The notes under the pieces: generated by a model
Told to the model about the DNA's origin: nothing
The model's database searches: none
What the model saw: the letters and a program-made list of their open reading frames with translations, nothing else
In this document: piece after piece, positions 25,427 to 32,957 of the stretch
Position numbering within the stretch: position 1 is the first letter of the stretch
How the letters are laid out: each line of letters starts with the position of its first letter
Program-made: the position numbers and the translations under genes
DNA from: Ktedonosporobacter rubrisoli
GTDB taxonomy: Bacteria > Chloroflexota > Ktedonobacteria > Ktedonobacterales > Ktedonobacteraceae
DNA length: 64,000 nt
NCBI RefSeq assembly: GCF_004208415.1
Contig: NZ_CP035758.1
Location: 5,704,001-5,768,000 of the forward strand
Reading direction: 5' to 3'

Positions 25427-25663
25427 ATGAACCCGTTTGTAAGGTTATTGCTCCTATTGTTCATTTTTGCTGTCTTAACCCTAATCGCCTGGCTTATGAC
25501 GCGCGGCGATCAAAATAACAGGCGAAACCGTCCCCCCTTGCCCTCAAGTTACATTCCAACTGCATCGTCACACTACAATCACGTGGGAGCCACCATACAT
25601 CATCATGGTGGATGTAGCGGGCATTATCACTGCCCCGGCAGCTTTTACGGTGGACACTATTAG
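25427..25663 (+). CDS. Small membrane protein with His/Gly/Cys-rich tail
   Basis: 78 aa. ATG 25427 has AAGGAG 7 bases upstream; the open frame from 25292 is longer but not coding in look. One membrane helix (5-24) is followed by an Arg/Pro-rich stretch and a tail rich in His, Gly, Tyr and two Cys (HYNHVGATIHHHGGCSGHYH). The tail could bind metal. The charge pattern (Arg after the helix) does not settle topology clearly. Not assigned to a family. Confidence 0.65.
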   Translation: MNPFVRLLLLLFIFAVLTLIAWLMTRGDQNNRRNRPPLPSSYIPTASSHYNHVGATIHHHGGCSGHYHCPGSFYGGHY

Positions 25664-25678
25664 GCCTGTTCAGCCCCT

Positions 25679-26080
25679 TTATGCCCCGTCCTGACGTCCC
25701 TTTTCCGCAAACTGCAGAGCTGCAGCTTGCATCTCGCGCCAGTGATCATCGGTCCAGTGACAGATAGCATACAGCGGCTCAAGCAGCGTTTCCCCTAGAG
25801 GCGTGAGCGCATACTCAACTTTAGGGGGAACAACTGGATATACCGTCCGCTGCACCAGGCCGTAGCGCTCCAGCTTGCGCAGGGTCTGCACAAGCATCTT
25901 CTGCGAAATCCCCTCAATCCCTCGCTGCAAATCGCTCAAGCGCTTCGCTCCCGGCTTGAGGGCAAAGACAATCAAAATTGTCCACTTATCGGAAACTAAT
26001 TCAAGCCCCTGACGCGTCCCCTCAATCAAATTAAGCTGACCACCCTGCTTATCTTCAAGGGCTAATCTGCGCTTCGTCAT
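25679..26080 (-). CDS. HxlR-family transcriptional regulator
   Basis: 133 aa winged helix regulator. ATG 26080 follows GGAGGAGAG directly; the longer frame to 26119 adds a non-family stretch. Typical HxlR features are VSDKWTILIVFAL (helix 1), KRLSDLQRGIEGISQKML (HTH), LRKLERYGLVQRTVYP (wing) and VEYALTPLGETL. The usual N-terminal Cys before the helix (C-P of HxlR) is absent; instead the protein has a basic lead (TKRRLALEDKQ), so thiol sensing is not supported. It is divergent from the class IV aminotransferase gene at 26332, which it may control. Confidence 0.92.
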   Translation of the reverse strand: MTKRRLALEDKQGGQLNLIEGTRQGLELVSDKWTILIVFALKPGAKRLSDLQRGIEGISQKMLVQTLRKLERYGLVQRTVYPVVPPKVEYALTPLGETLLEPLYAICHWTDDHWREMQAAALQFAEKGRQDGA

Positions 26081-26331
26081 CTCTCTCCTCCAAAAATTAC
26101 TTTCAGGTAAGTATAGCACTTCTTTGTGCGTACTTCACTTGAAATCTGTACTATGCTACATTTCCTGGGACAGAGCCGAAAGGGCATAGACGTAAGCTGG
26201 CATCAGTTAGCTTGCTTGCCAACAAGAACAAAGCAAGGAAGGGCAAGAGCCAATGTATCTCTAAGATGCACGAGCTCTGGCTCGCATCATGTACGTATAA
26301 GTCAACAACATATGTGAGGAGCAAAACAAAT

Positions 26332-27147
26332 ATGAGCACAACTGCTATTTTTCGTATGGAATTGAATGGAGCCCCTGTACAATTAGCAGAGCTTCAAGCC
26401 CTCTGGCAGAGCAAAAGCTATGGCCACTTCAGCGTATTGCCGGTACACAATAAGCGCGTGCGCGGCCTGCACCTACATCTGACAAGGCTCCAAAATAATA
26501 CCCAGATCCTCTTCGATCATGAGCTTGATACTGAGCGCCTGCGCACATACATACGAAAGGCCGTAGCTAACGATACCGCGCCACTTATGGTTCGTGTAGA
26601 GATCCTGGCGCGCCAGAGCATCAGAACCCAAACCATAGGAGCCCTGGAGCCCGACATCCTGGTCAGCGTGCGCGATCTATCAGCAGAAGCGGCCCTTCCG
26701 TTACGCATACAGACTGTACAATATCAGCGCGATCTCCCCCAGGTAAAGCACGCAGGAACCTGTGGGCTCAACTACCAATATCGCCTCGCCCAACTCAATG
26801 GTTTCGACGACGCACTCTTTACAGATCCCGCAGGGCACATCTCGGAAGGCTCAGCCTGGAACATAGGTTTCTTCGATGGGCGACAAATTATCTGGCCTGA
26901 TGCATCTGTCTTGCCAGGTATCGCTATGCAGCTCATTCAGGCCAAATTGCGCAAGAAACAAATTCCCTTTGAGGTGCGTCCAGTCCATCTTCGAGAGATT
27001 CCGAAATTTCGGGCGGCATTTCTCACGCACGTCCTCGTAGGCGCTCAGCCCATCGCCAGCATTGACGATATCCCGTTTGAAATCGATATTGAGCTGAACA
27101 AGCTGCTAAAGGCATGTTATGAGGCAAATCCAGAGGAAGAAATATAG
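26332..27147 (+). CDS. Class IV aminotransferase family protein (aminodeoxychorismate lyase / BCAT-like)
   Basis: 271 aa PLP enzyme of fold type IV. ATG 26332 follows GAGGAG; the frame is open 120 bases further up. Visible are HLHLTRL near the N-terminus, a candidate PLP Lys in QVKHAGTCGLNYQYRL, ISEGSAWNIGF (cofactor phosphate region) and VLPGIAMQLI. These match the aminodeoxychorismate lyase / D-amino-acid / branched-chain group, but the family-typical LKTLNY is replaced by KHAGTCGLNY, so substrate cannot be assigned. No folate or branched-chain genes are next to it. Confidence 0.85.
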   Translation: MSTTAIFRMELNGAPVQLAELQALWQSKSYGHFSVLPVHNKRVRGLHLHLTRLQNNTQILFDHELDTERLRTYIRKAVANDTAPLMVRVEILARQSIRTQTIGALEPDILVSVRDLSAEAALPLRIQTVQYQRDLPQVKHAGTCGLNYQYRLAQLNGFDDALFTDPAGHISEGSAWNIGFFDGRQIIWPDASVLPGIAMQLIQAKLRKKQIPFEVRPVHLREIPKFRAAFLTHVLVGAQPIASIDDIPFEIDIELNKLLKACYEANPEEEI

Positions 27148-27387
27148 CCAGAGGCAAAGCGCATAGGGCAAACTGGCTTGTCTGGGAATCCCTCAAATTG
27201 GCAGCATCTGGCAGCGCATTGTGTGTATCTGGCAGCCATTTCAGGCCTATAGTAACTACAAATCTCGGTGCAACAGATACTACAGAGGCACCCATAATCA
27301 TTATATCAGCACAAATGCATACAAACTGGTAAGTGTTTCTTACGATGCGCTTTACTGGTTGTCTAACTTAGAGAGGAAAATCCAAGT

Positions 27388-28299
27388 ATGACAGGCAAGC
27401 CATTTACGACGATTAGTATCATTGGCGCCGGCACTATGGGCGCCCAGATCGCCTTGCTCTGTGCTAAACATGGCTATCAGGTCTGGCTCTTCAGCCGTTC
27501 ACAGCACACGCTGGTACAGGCGACCAGCCGGCATAGCCAGGAACTAGAAAGTCTCTTGCAGGCAGGACAAATCAGTCCACAAGAGCAGAGCAGGATTCCC
27601 GAGCGCATACAGCTCAGCACAGATCTACAGGAAACTGTGGCCCGAGCAGACCTGGTTATTGAAAATGTCCCCGAAGTATTGGAGCTCAAACGTGAGCTTT
27701 TCGCGCGGCTAGATGCTCTCTGTCCTCCTCATACCATACTGGCCACCGATAGCTCATCTATAAATATCACCGAAATCGAGGACGTGACACAGAGACGCGA
27801 AAAAGTTCTTAACCTGCACTTTGTCTCGCCAGTCTGGGACGATTCGTTGGTTGAGCTCATGCGCGGTACGGCTACCACCGATGAGACCATCGCCAGCGTG
27901 CGCAAATTTGCGCGCAGCATTAGCCTGGTTCCATTTGTGCTTCTGAAAGAAAGCTCCGGCTTTCTTCTGGGTCGCGTATGGCGTAGCTTACGGCAAGCCA
28001 GCTTGCGCGTAGTCGATGAAGGCGTCGCCACGCCCGAAGATGTTGATCGAGCCTGGATGATCTCAACCAAAATGCCCATTGGCCCCTTTGGTCTCATGGA
28101 TATGGTAGGTATGGATGTCTTGCGTGACGTCGATATGTCCCATTACAACAAATCGGGCAATCCAGCGGACGCCCCGGCGCGCATAGTCCAGGATAAGATC
28201 GAACGGGGTGAGCTCGGTATCAAAACGGGCAAGGGCTTTTACACGTATCCCAAACCAGCTTTTCAGTCGCCTGATTGGTTAAAGGGCAACGAAGACTGA
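27388..28299 (+). CDS. 3-hydroxyacyl-CoA dehydrogenase family protein
   Basis: 303 aa NAD-dependent dehydrogenase. The N-terminal Rossmann fold has GAGTMG (13-18), and ADLVIENVPE matches the family ADLVIEAVPE. His144 (NLHFVSP) and Glu156 (LVELMRG) are the catalytic pair. The C-terminal helical domain has KESSGFLLGRVW and GPFGLMDMVGMD and ends with GELGIKTGKGFYTYP. HFVSP instead of HFFNP and SSGF instead of PGF are departures, so the chain-length preference, or even a non-CoA substrate, is open. Site GAGAGG. A terminator hairpin follows. Confidence 0.9.
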   Translation: MTGKPFTTISIIGAGTMGAQIALLCAKHGYQVWLFSRSQHTLVQATSRHSQELESLLQAGQISPQEQSRIPERIQLSTDLQETVARADLVIENVPEVLELKRELFARLDALCPPHTILATDSSSINITEIEDVTQRREKVLNLHFVSPVWDDSLVELMRGTATTDETIASVRKFARSISLVPFVLLKESSGFLLGRVWRSLRQASLRVVDEGVATPEDVDRAWMISTKMPIGPFGLMDMVGMDVLRDVDMSHYNKSGNPADAPARIVQDKIERGELGIKTGKGFYTYPKPAFQSPDWLKGNED

Positions 28300-28386
28300 A
28301 GCAGACCGAGCCAGTTCACAGCAGGTGAATACCTAGAGGGAGTATAGGCTTCCATAAGTCTGCTGCGCTCGCAAAAACGACAAGCA

Positions 28387-28433
28387 AAAGGGCTGTCCAT
28401 GCTCCTTATCATTTGACCAGTTGCATGGACAGC
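28387..28433. terminator. Hairpin between convergent genes, probably bidirectional
   Basis: GCTGTCCATGC (28392-28402) and GCATGGACAGC (28423-28433) form a perfect 11-bp stem. On the minus strand it is followed by CCCTTTTGC, on the plus strand by TCTGTTT. Confidence 0.65.
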
Positions 28434-28447
28434 TCTGTTTCAACTCC

Positions 28448-28627
28448 TTACGCTTCGCGTGCATTGCCATTGGCTGCCTGTTCAGCGCCGAGGACAGCTG
28501 ACTGGTCAAGCATGCTATACGGCATCACAGTCCTGACATCCAGCGCGGTCTCGCGTTCAGGCTGCCGCAGAGTGCGTCGCTTCAACTCACGAAACAGGCC
28601 ACCAATCATTCGAGCAGTAGTATGCAT
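28448..28627 (-). CDS. Small basic hypothetical protein
   Basis: 59 aa starting at ATG 28627, five bases behind a consensus GGAGGT; the frame extends to 28654 but the strong site selects 28627. The sequence begins MHTTARMIGGLFRELKRRTL and continues with no recognisable domain; it is basic in the first half and Ala-rich at the end. A hairpin terminator lies 14 bases after its stop. The strong site and terminator argue for a real gene. Function unknown. Confidence 0.5.
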   Translation of the reverse strand: MHTTARMIGGLFRELKRRTLRQPERETALDVRTVMPYSMLDQSAVLGAEQAANGNAREA

Positions 28628-28915
28628 ATGTAACCTCCAGTCCATTTTTGCCATTCAGCGCTGCCGAGATGAGTCGGAAATTATCTTTCGCGTCGGCTGG
28701 TCCGCCAGGCTCTCGCAGCTTGAGCAGACGTCAGCGCGCTATTTTTTTCTGGTCAGTCCGGGAGAGCGCCCGGTCTGAAAAACAAGGAGCGAAATCCGCA
28801 CCCATCAAGTAATCTATCATAAACTCTACTGCCACATATACGAAGCAGACAGGCAAAATGTTGTGTTGCTTCGTGGAGGAAAATAGTAACGGAGAGAAAT
28901 TTTCCACAGCTCCCC

Positions 28916-28982
28916 TTGACATCATCCTCATCACACTGCTATACTAATAGCGACCAATGGTAACTAAAATAACAAAGGTAGG
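28916..28982 (+). promoter_or_regulatory. tetR promoter with putative operator
   Basis: TTGACA (28916-28921), 18 bases, TATACT (28940-28945): near consensus. A 24-base site at 28959-28982 (GGTAACTAAAATAACAAAGG and the next four bases) covers the early transcript and ribosome-site region, and a similar site recurs at 29693-29716. Confidence 0.6.
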
Positions 28983-28987
28983 ATTAT

Positions 28988-29623
28988 ATGGGCAGGAAAG
29001 AACGCCGCCAGCGAGAGCAACAAGAACTCAGGCAAAGTATCATGGATGCCGCGCGTGAAATCGCCCTGGCGGAAGGCTGGCGCAACGTCACAATGCGCAA
29101 AATTGCTGAGCGCATTGAGTATAGCCATCCTGCCATTTATGACTACTTTGAGAACAAAGATGTCCTCTTGCTGGAGCTCGTTCACGAAGGATTTCGCCTC
29201 CTGGAGCTTGAGCTACAAACGGCGCAAGCACGAGCCAGCAACGCTACAGAGAAACTATTTCTCATCGGACAAGGCTATTTCACCTTTGCCCGACGCTATC
29301 CCGAGCTGTATCGCGTGATGTTTGGCCTGGATGGGGCAACCTTTAGCATTTCCGAGCCCGAGAAAGAAGGGCTACAGATCGGGAAAATAGCAACCGAGGC
29401 AGTCATGGGCGTGCTTGAGGAACATAACTGGTCAACGCAGTATGTAGATGAAGAGGTAAATATTCTTTGGAGCACGGCGCATGGGTTGGTAACGCTGGCC
29501 ATGGTCGAGCGCCTTCCTGGCGACCAGGTACAACAACTATTCGACCGAACGGTTCAGAATATGATGCTGGCCTGGGAACATGGTTCAGCCTCTTCCACAG
29601 TCGAGCGCCTGGCTAAAGAATAG
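28988..29623 (+). CDS. TetR-family transcriptional regulator
   Basis: 211 aa. Basic N-terminus, then a TetR DNA-binding domain (about 14-60) with VTMRKIAERIEYSHPAIYDY and FENKDVLLLELV. The C-terminal ligand/dimer domain has YFTFARRYPELYRVMFGLDG and the late helix WSTAHGLVTLAMVERL, a form frequent in TetR proteins with a TetR_C_13/33-type domain. Transcribed from a near-consensus promoter. Related 24-base sites near its own start and 155 bases before the downstream F420-type gene suggest that it represses itself and that gene (inference). Confidence 0.93.
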   Translation: MGRKERRQREQQELRQSIMDAAREIALAEGWRNVTMRKIAERIEYSHPAIYDYFENKDVLLLELVHEGFRLLELELQTAQARASNATEKLFLIGQGYFTFARRYPELYRVMFGLDGATFSISEPEKEGLQIGKIATEAVMGVLEEHNWSTQYVDEEVNILWSTAHGLVTLAMVERLPGDQVQQLFDRTVQNMMLAWEHGSASSTVERLAKE

Positions 29624-29692
29624 CACCCAGGCCTTATAGCTTCCCGTACCGACAGTGATAGCAGGAGTAAAAAATCTCATATAGTTACCAAA

Positions 29693-29716
29693 GGTCATTA
29701 AACAAACAAAGGTAAA
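29693..29716 (+). promoter_or_regulatory. Second copy of the putative TetR site
   Basis: GGTCATTAAACAAACAAAGG plus AAA-type end (29693-29716) matches the site at 28959-28982 at 18 of 24 positions by eye. TTACC at 29684 and GGTAA at 29711 add inverted symmetry. Confidence 0.45.
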
Positions 29717-29870
29717 TAGTAGCAGGTTGCTTTTCGGTAGCTTGCTCTACAGAGAGAGTAATTAAGCCCAGCGCTAGAAACGTTTTCATCACATTCAAAC
29801 CAAAGTAAGAAAACTAGTATAGCTGATAGTACATCAATATCAGCAATAAACACAGGAAAGAGGAAAAATC

Positions 29871-30284
29871 ATGTTTTCAGCACAAGAGCGCGCATATCTT
29901 CAGTCTCAAGCACTGGCCCGCCTGGGTACTGTAGCCAGTAATGACCAGACCGACGTTGACTCGGTGGCCTTTGCTTTTGATGGCGAGCGCTTCTACATCG
30001 GCGGCTACTTCCTGGAGAACACGCGCAAGTACAAAAATATTGCCTCGGGACAAGGCAAGGTATGCTTACTCATCGATGATCTCAAAACGCTAGAGCCGTT
30101 TGAGCCACGCGGCATCAAGCTACATGGCGATGCAGAGATTGCAACGCTGCAAGAAGGCTTTCGCGGACCTGGTACCTATCTCGTGATTACTCCCCGCGTG
30201 TCCTGGAGTTGGGGCATTGAGGAGCCGCTCTTTCAAAACGGTCAGCCAGCTCAGCCGGTCATGAAGAAAATCAGGTGGAAATAG
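29871..30284 (+). CDS. PPOX-class F420-dependent oxidoreductase family protein
   Basis: 137 aa split-barrel flavin/F420 protein. RLGTVASNDQTDVDSVAFAF, FYIGGYFLENTRKYKNI, KVCLLIDDL and PRGIKLHGDAEI followed by YLVITPRVSWSWGIE are characteristic of the actinobacterial and Chloroflexota PPOX group annotated as F420-dependent. It may reduce an unsaturated substrate or bind F420/FMN; the specific reaction is unknown. Site AGAGG 7 bases before ATG. Downstream of the TetR gene and sharing a candidate operator with it, so the two are probably a regulator-target pair. Confidence 0.88.
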   Translation: MFSAQERAYLQSQALARLGTVASNDQTDVDSVAFAFDGERFYIGGYFLENTRKYKNIASGQGKVCLLIDDLKTLEPFEPRGIKLHGDAEIATLQEGFRGPGTYLVITPRVSWSWGIEEPLFQNGQPAQPVMKKIRWK

Positions 30285-30362
30285 CTTGGCTTTTCGCCAG
30301 GTTCCCTTGTAGTAACCTTGGCAAGTTGGTACTTCATCAAGCACCTCCGGCTTTCAATCCCC

Positions 30363-30423
30363 TTGTATAATGGACGATTGTACATTATAATTAACATTAT
30401 AGATTGGACAGTCGTCCATTATA
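30363..30423 (+). promoter_or_regulatory. XRE-cupin promoter with paired palindromic operators
   Basis: TTGTAT (30363-30368), 17 bases, TATAAT (30386-30391). TGGACgattGTaCA (30371-30384) fills the spacer, and TGGACagtcGTCCA (30405-30418) lies over the transcript start, 34 bases apart start to start. The outer sequences TATAATGGACGA (30366-30377) and TCGTCCATTATA (30412-30423) are perfect inverted repeats. The geometry suits autorepression. Confidence 0.65.
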
Positions 30424-30444
30424 AGCTACACCGGAGGAATATCG

Positions 30445-31020
30445 ATGGTCTCCTTGCACACCACCAGCAACTTACTGGCTCAATCGATAAGAGCGCATCG
30501 CGAAAGTAGAGGCTTATCGATGGGTGCCCTGGCTGAGAAGGCCGGTATTGCTAAAACCAGCCTTTCTAAGATCGAAGCGGGGCAGGGTAATCCATCCTTA
30601 GAAGTCTTATGTCGGATCGCCAGCGCTCTGAGCGTTCCAGTGGGAGACCTTTTCGCCAAAGAAAACCAACCTCAGCTTTATCTTGTTCGCAAAGACGAGG
30701 GCCGGGTTGCAGTCTCTGACTCCGGTCTACGCATACGTACGCTCCTGGTTGAAGGTCGCAATCAGCGAACAGAGATCTATGAGATGCTTGTGCCAGCGGG
30801 TGCAACCTATCATTCGCTAGCACACGCACCCGGCTGTGAAGAATTTGTTGTTTGTAGCGAAGGCGATCTCCGCCTCGGGCCAGAAGGACAGGAGGTGCTA
30901 CTACAGCCTGGCGACGCGGTGCGCTTCCCAGGCGATCTTCCACATTCCTATAGCTCAAATACCGGAGCGTGCTCCACCCTCATCATGCATTATCCTCCCG
31001 CTGCGGGTATCTCTCGCTAG
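30445..31020 (+). CDS. XRE-family regulator with cupin sensor domain
   Basis: 191 aa. An XRE DNA-binding domain at about 10-65 (SIRAHRESRGLSMGALAEKA, IAKTSLSKIEAGQGNPSLEV) is joined to a cupin of about 75-185 (AHAPGCEEFVV, EGDLRLGPEGQEVLLQPGDAVRFPGDLPH). This architecture typically senses a small metabolite or metal in the cupin and represses transport or degradation genes. GGAGG precedes ATG. Paired palindromes in its promoter suggest self-control, and the dialkylglycine decarboxylase-like gene 66 bases downstream is a likely co-regulated target. Confidence 0.93.
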   Translation: MVSLHTTSNLLAQSIRAHRESRGLSMGALAEKAGIAKTSLSKIEAGQGNPSLEVLCRIASALSVPVGDLFAKENQPQLYLVRKDEGRVAVSDSGLRIRTLLVEGRNQRTEIYEMLVPAGATYHSLAHAPGCEEFVVCSEGDLRLGPEGQEVLLQPGDAVRFPGDLPHSYSSNTGACSTLIMHYPPAAGISR

Positions 31021-31086
31021 CATTTATGCGTCAATCTAATAAATTTGTAGTACAGTAGAGCTCGTGCAATACGAAGGGAATTGCTC

Positions 31087-32394
31087 ATGTACGACGAACG
31101 CGAACGTTTTCTCATTCGCTATTCACGCGATTTTGCCCCCTTTACAGTAACTCGCGCCTCTGGAGCCTGGGTCGAAACCAGCGATGGCCGACGTATCCTT
31201 GACTTCACATCAGGTCAGATCTGTTCAACTATTGGGCATAACCACCCGGGAATTAGCGCCGCCATCCAGCAAGCCTTGGAGAGCGTTATTCACCTCAACT
31301 CATGGATGCTTTCTGAGCCTGTCCTGCAGCTTGCCGAAAAGCTTGTCAAGCTCGCTCCTGCCTCATTGAACAAAGTAGTTCTTCTTAACACAGGTGCAGA
31401 ATCAAACGAGGTAGCCTTGCGCCTGGCCAAAATGCATACCGCGCGCTTTGAAGTTGTTGGCCTGACACGCAGCTGGCACGGCCTACAGGCAGGTGTTGCT
31501 TCGCTCAACCTTACAGGCGGACATGCTGGCTACGGACCTCTCATGCCTGGCACCTTTGCCTTGCCCGCGCCATATGCTTATCGCTGCCCGATCCGCCACT
31601 GTAATGGCAACTGCGATTGTACTTGCATGGATACCGGCTTCGAGCTCATCGATCAGCAATCAGTAGGATCTCTATGCGCTGTCCTCGCTGAGCCTGTACT
31701 TTCCGCAGGAGGCGTTATTGTACCGCCTGCCGATTATTTCCAACGCTTAAAGCAACACTGTGCCGAGCGTGGCATGCTCCTGATTATTGATGAAGCTCAG
31801 ACCGGCTTTGGCCGCCTGGGAGCAATGTTCGGCTTTGAGCTCTACCAGATTGAGCCCGATCTCTTTACGGTTTCTAAGACGCTTGGCGGCGGTGTGCCGC
31901 TTGCCGCGACCTTCACAACTGCCGAGATTGAAGATGACTGTTACAATAAAGGCTTCCTGCATGTCACCTCTCATATCTCTGACCCGCTGCCTGCCTTCGT
32001 CGGACTTGCCGTACTTGAAGTTATTCTGAATGAGAGCCTGGTTGAGCAAGCGCAGCAGCGAGGCCAGTATCTGCTGAACAGCTTACAAGAATTGCAGCGG
32101 CAATACGAACAGTTTGGAGATGTACGTGGGCAAGGGCTGCTGGTTGGTGTGGAGCTGGTTGAGGATCGTACAAGCAAAAAACCTGCGGTGGCTCTGGCCC
32201 AGGCAATTACTGATGAATGCCTACGCCAAGGCCTCTCAATGAACATAATACGCTCTATCGACGGCGCTGCTAACTGCTGGCGTATAGCTCCTCCACTCTC
32301 TATAACCGAGAATGAGATAGATACAGCCATTGAAATTATCGAAGCAGCGCTCAAGACAGTTCTGGCCACAAGCCAACATTCTGGCTCACTATAA
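31087..32394 (+). CDS. Class III aminotransferase, 2,2-dialkylglycine decarboxylase-like
   Basis: 435 aa PLP enzyme. ATG 31087 follows AAGGGA; TTG 31081 is the upstream alternative. Whole-length likeness to dialkylglycine decarboxylase is strong by memory: FTSGQICSTIGHNHPG (Gln44 corresponds to the decarboxylation Gln52), TGAESNEVALR, RSWHGLQAG (Trp130), AEPVLSAGGV, DEAQTGFGR (Asp235), SKTLGGGVPLA (PLP Lys264), TSHISDPLPA and GLSMNIIR. It should decarboxylate 2,2-dialkylglycines such as 2-aminoisobutyrate while transaminating pyruvate. It carries an unusual Cys-rich insert CPIRHCNGNCDCTC (167-180), perhaps a metal site. Upstream XRE-cupin regulator. Confidence 0.9.
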   Translation: MYDERERFLIRYSRDFAPFTVTRASGAWVETSDGRRILDFTSGQICSTIGHNHPGISAAIQQALESVIHLNSWMLSEPVLQLAEKLVKLAPASLNKVVLLNTGAESNEVALRLAKMHTARFEVVGLTRSWHGLQAGVASLNLTGGHAGYGPLMPGTFALPAPYAYRCPIRHCNGNCDCTCMDTGFELIDQQSVGSLCAVLAEPVLSAGGVIVPPADYFQRLKQHCAERGMLLIIDEAQTGFGRLGAMFGFELYQIEPDLFTVSKTLGGGVPLAATFTTAEIEDDCYNKGFLHVTSHISDPLPAFVGLAVLEVILNESLVEQAQQRGQYLLNSLQELQRQYEQFGDVRGQGLLVGVELVEDRTSKKPAVALAQAITDECLRQGLSMNIIRSIDGAANCWRIAPPLSITENEIDTAIEIIEAALKTVLATSQHSGSL

Positions 32395-32454
32395 AGAGGG
32401 CGGCTAACAAGATGATGTATCCTGTTCCGCATCTACCATAAGCGCAAAGCACAA

Positions 32455-32490
32455 CAGCACGATCTATAGCCTGGCTATAACATCGTGCTG
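32455..32490 (+). terminator. Strong hairpin in the 560-base gap before ppc
   Basis: CAGCACGAT...ATCGTGCTG encloses TATAGCC-t-GGCTATA, almost fully paired over 36 bases. No T run follows, so it may be a transcript-end or processing structure rather than a classical terminator. The rest of 32395-32957 shows no gene. Confidence 0.5.
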
Positions 32491-32957
32491 CTGTCAACAG
32501 ACAATACAAAGGAGGCTTATCTAAGCTGGCGATAACCTGATCAAAGCGCTGCTTCGCTATAACCAGACGGCCCTCAACGATCCTCCCTGTACTACAAGAA
32601 TCGGTCCCTCTTAGGCTTAAAGATAGAAAGCCAGCTACAGCATCTCCATCTTTCTTACAAGAGTATAAGCGCTATATAGCTCGTAAAGAAGAGACAAAAT
32701 GCGCAAAATTTATCGCCAAGTTTTGTATAATTTGCACAGCAATGAAACAGAAACACACAGGAATGGCTAACCGGATGGGCCAGGAAAGATTTTTCTAGAG
32801 GCTATATCCCGCGAAACAGGGCTGATATCTGTGCAGACTACCTAGCAGGCTTAAAAGAGGGCTAGATATGATAGAATAAGAGAGATGGAAGGGCACAAAG
32901 AAGAGCCAGAAGTGAACGGCAATGCCAGCTGTCCAATAAGATTGTAGAGTTCCACGC

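Noticed and set aside
28655..28915. Possible riboswitch before the small minus-strand gene
   Set aside because: A TCAGnCCGGG/CCCGGnCTGA hairpin is present but I could not match it to any known aptamer pattern.
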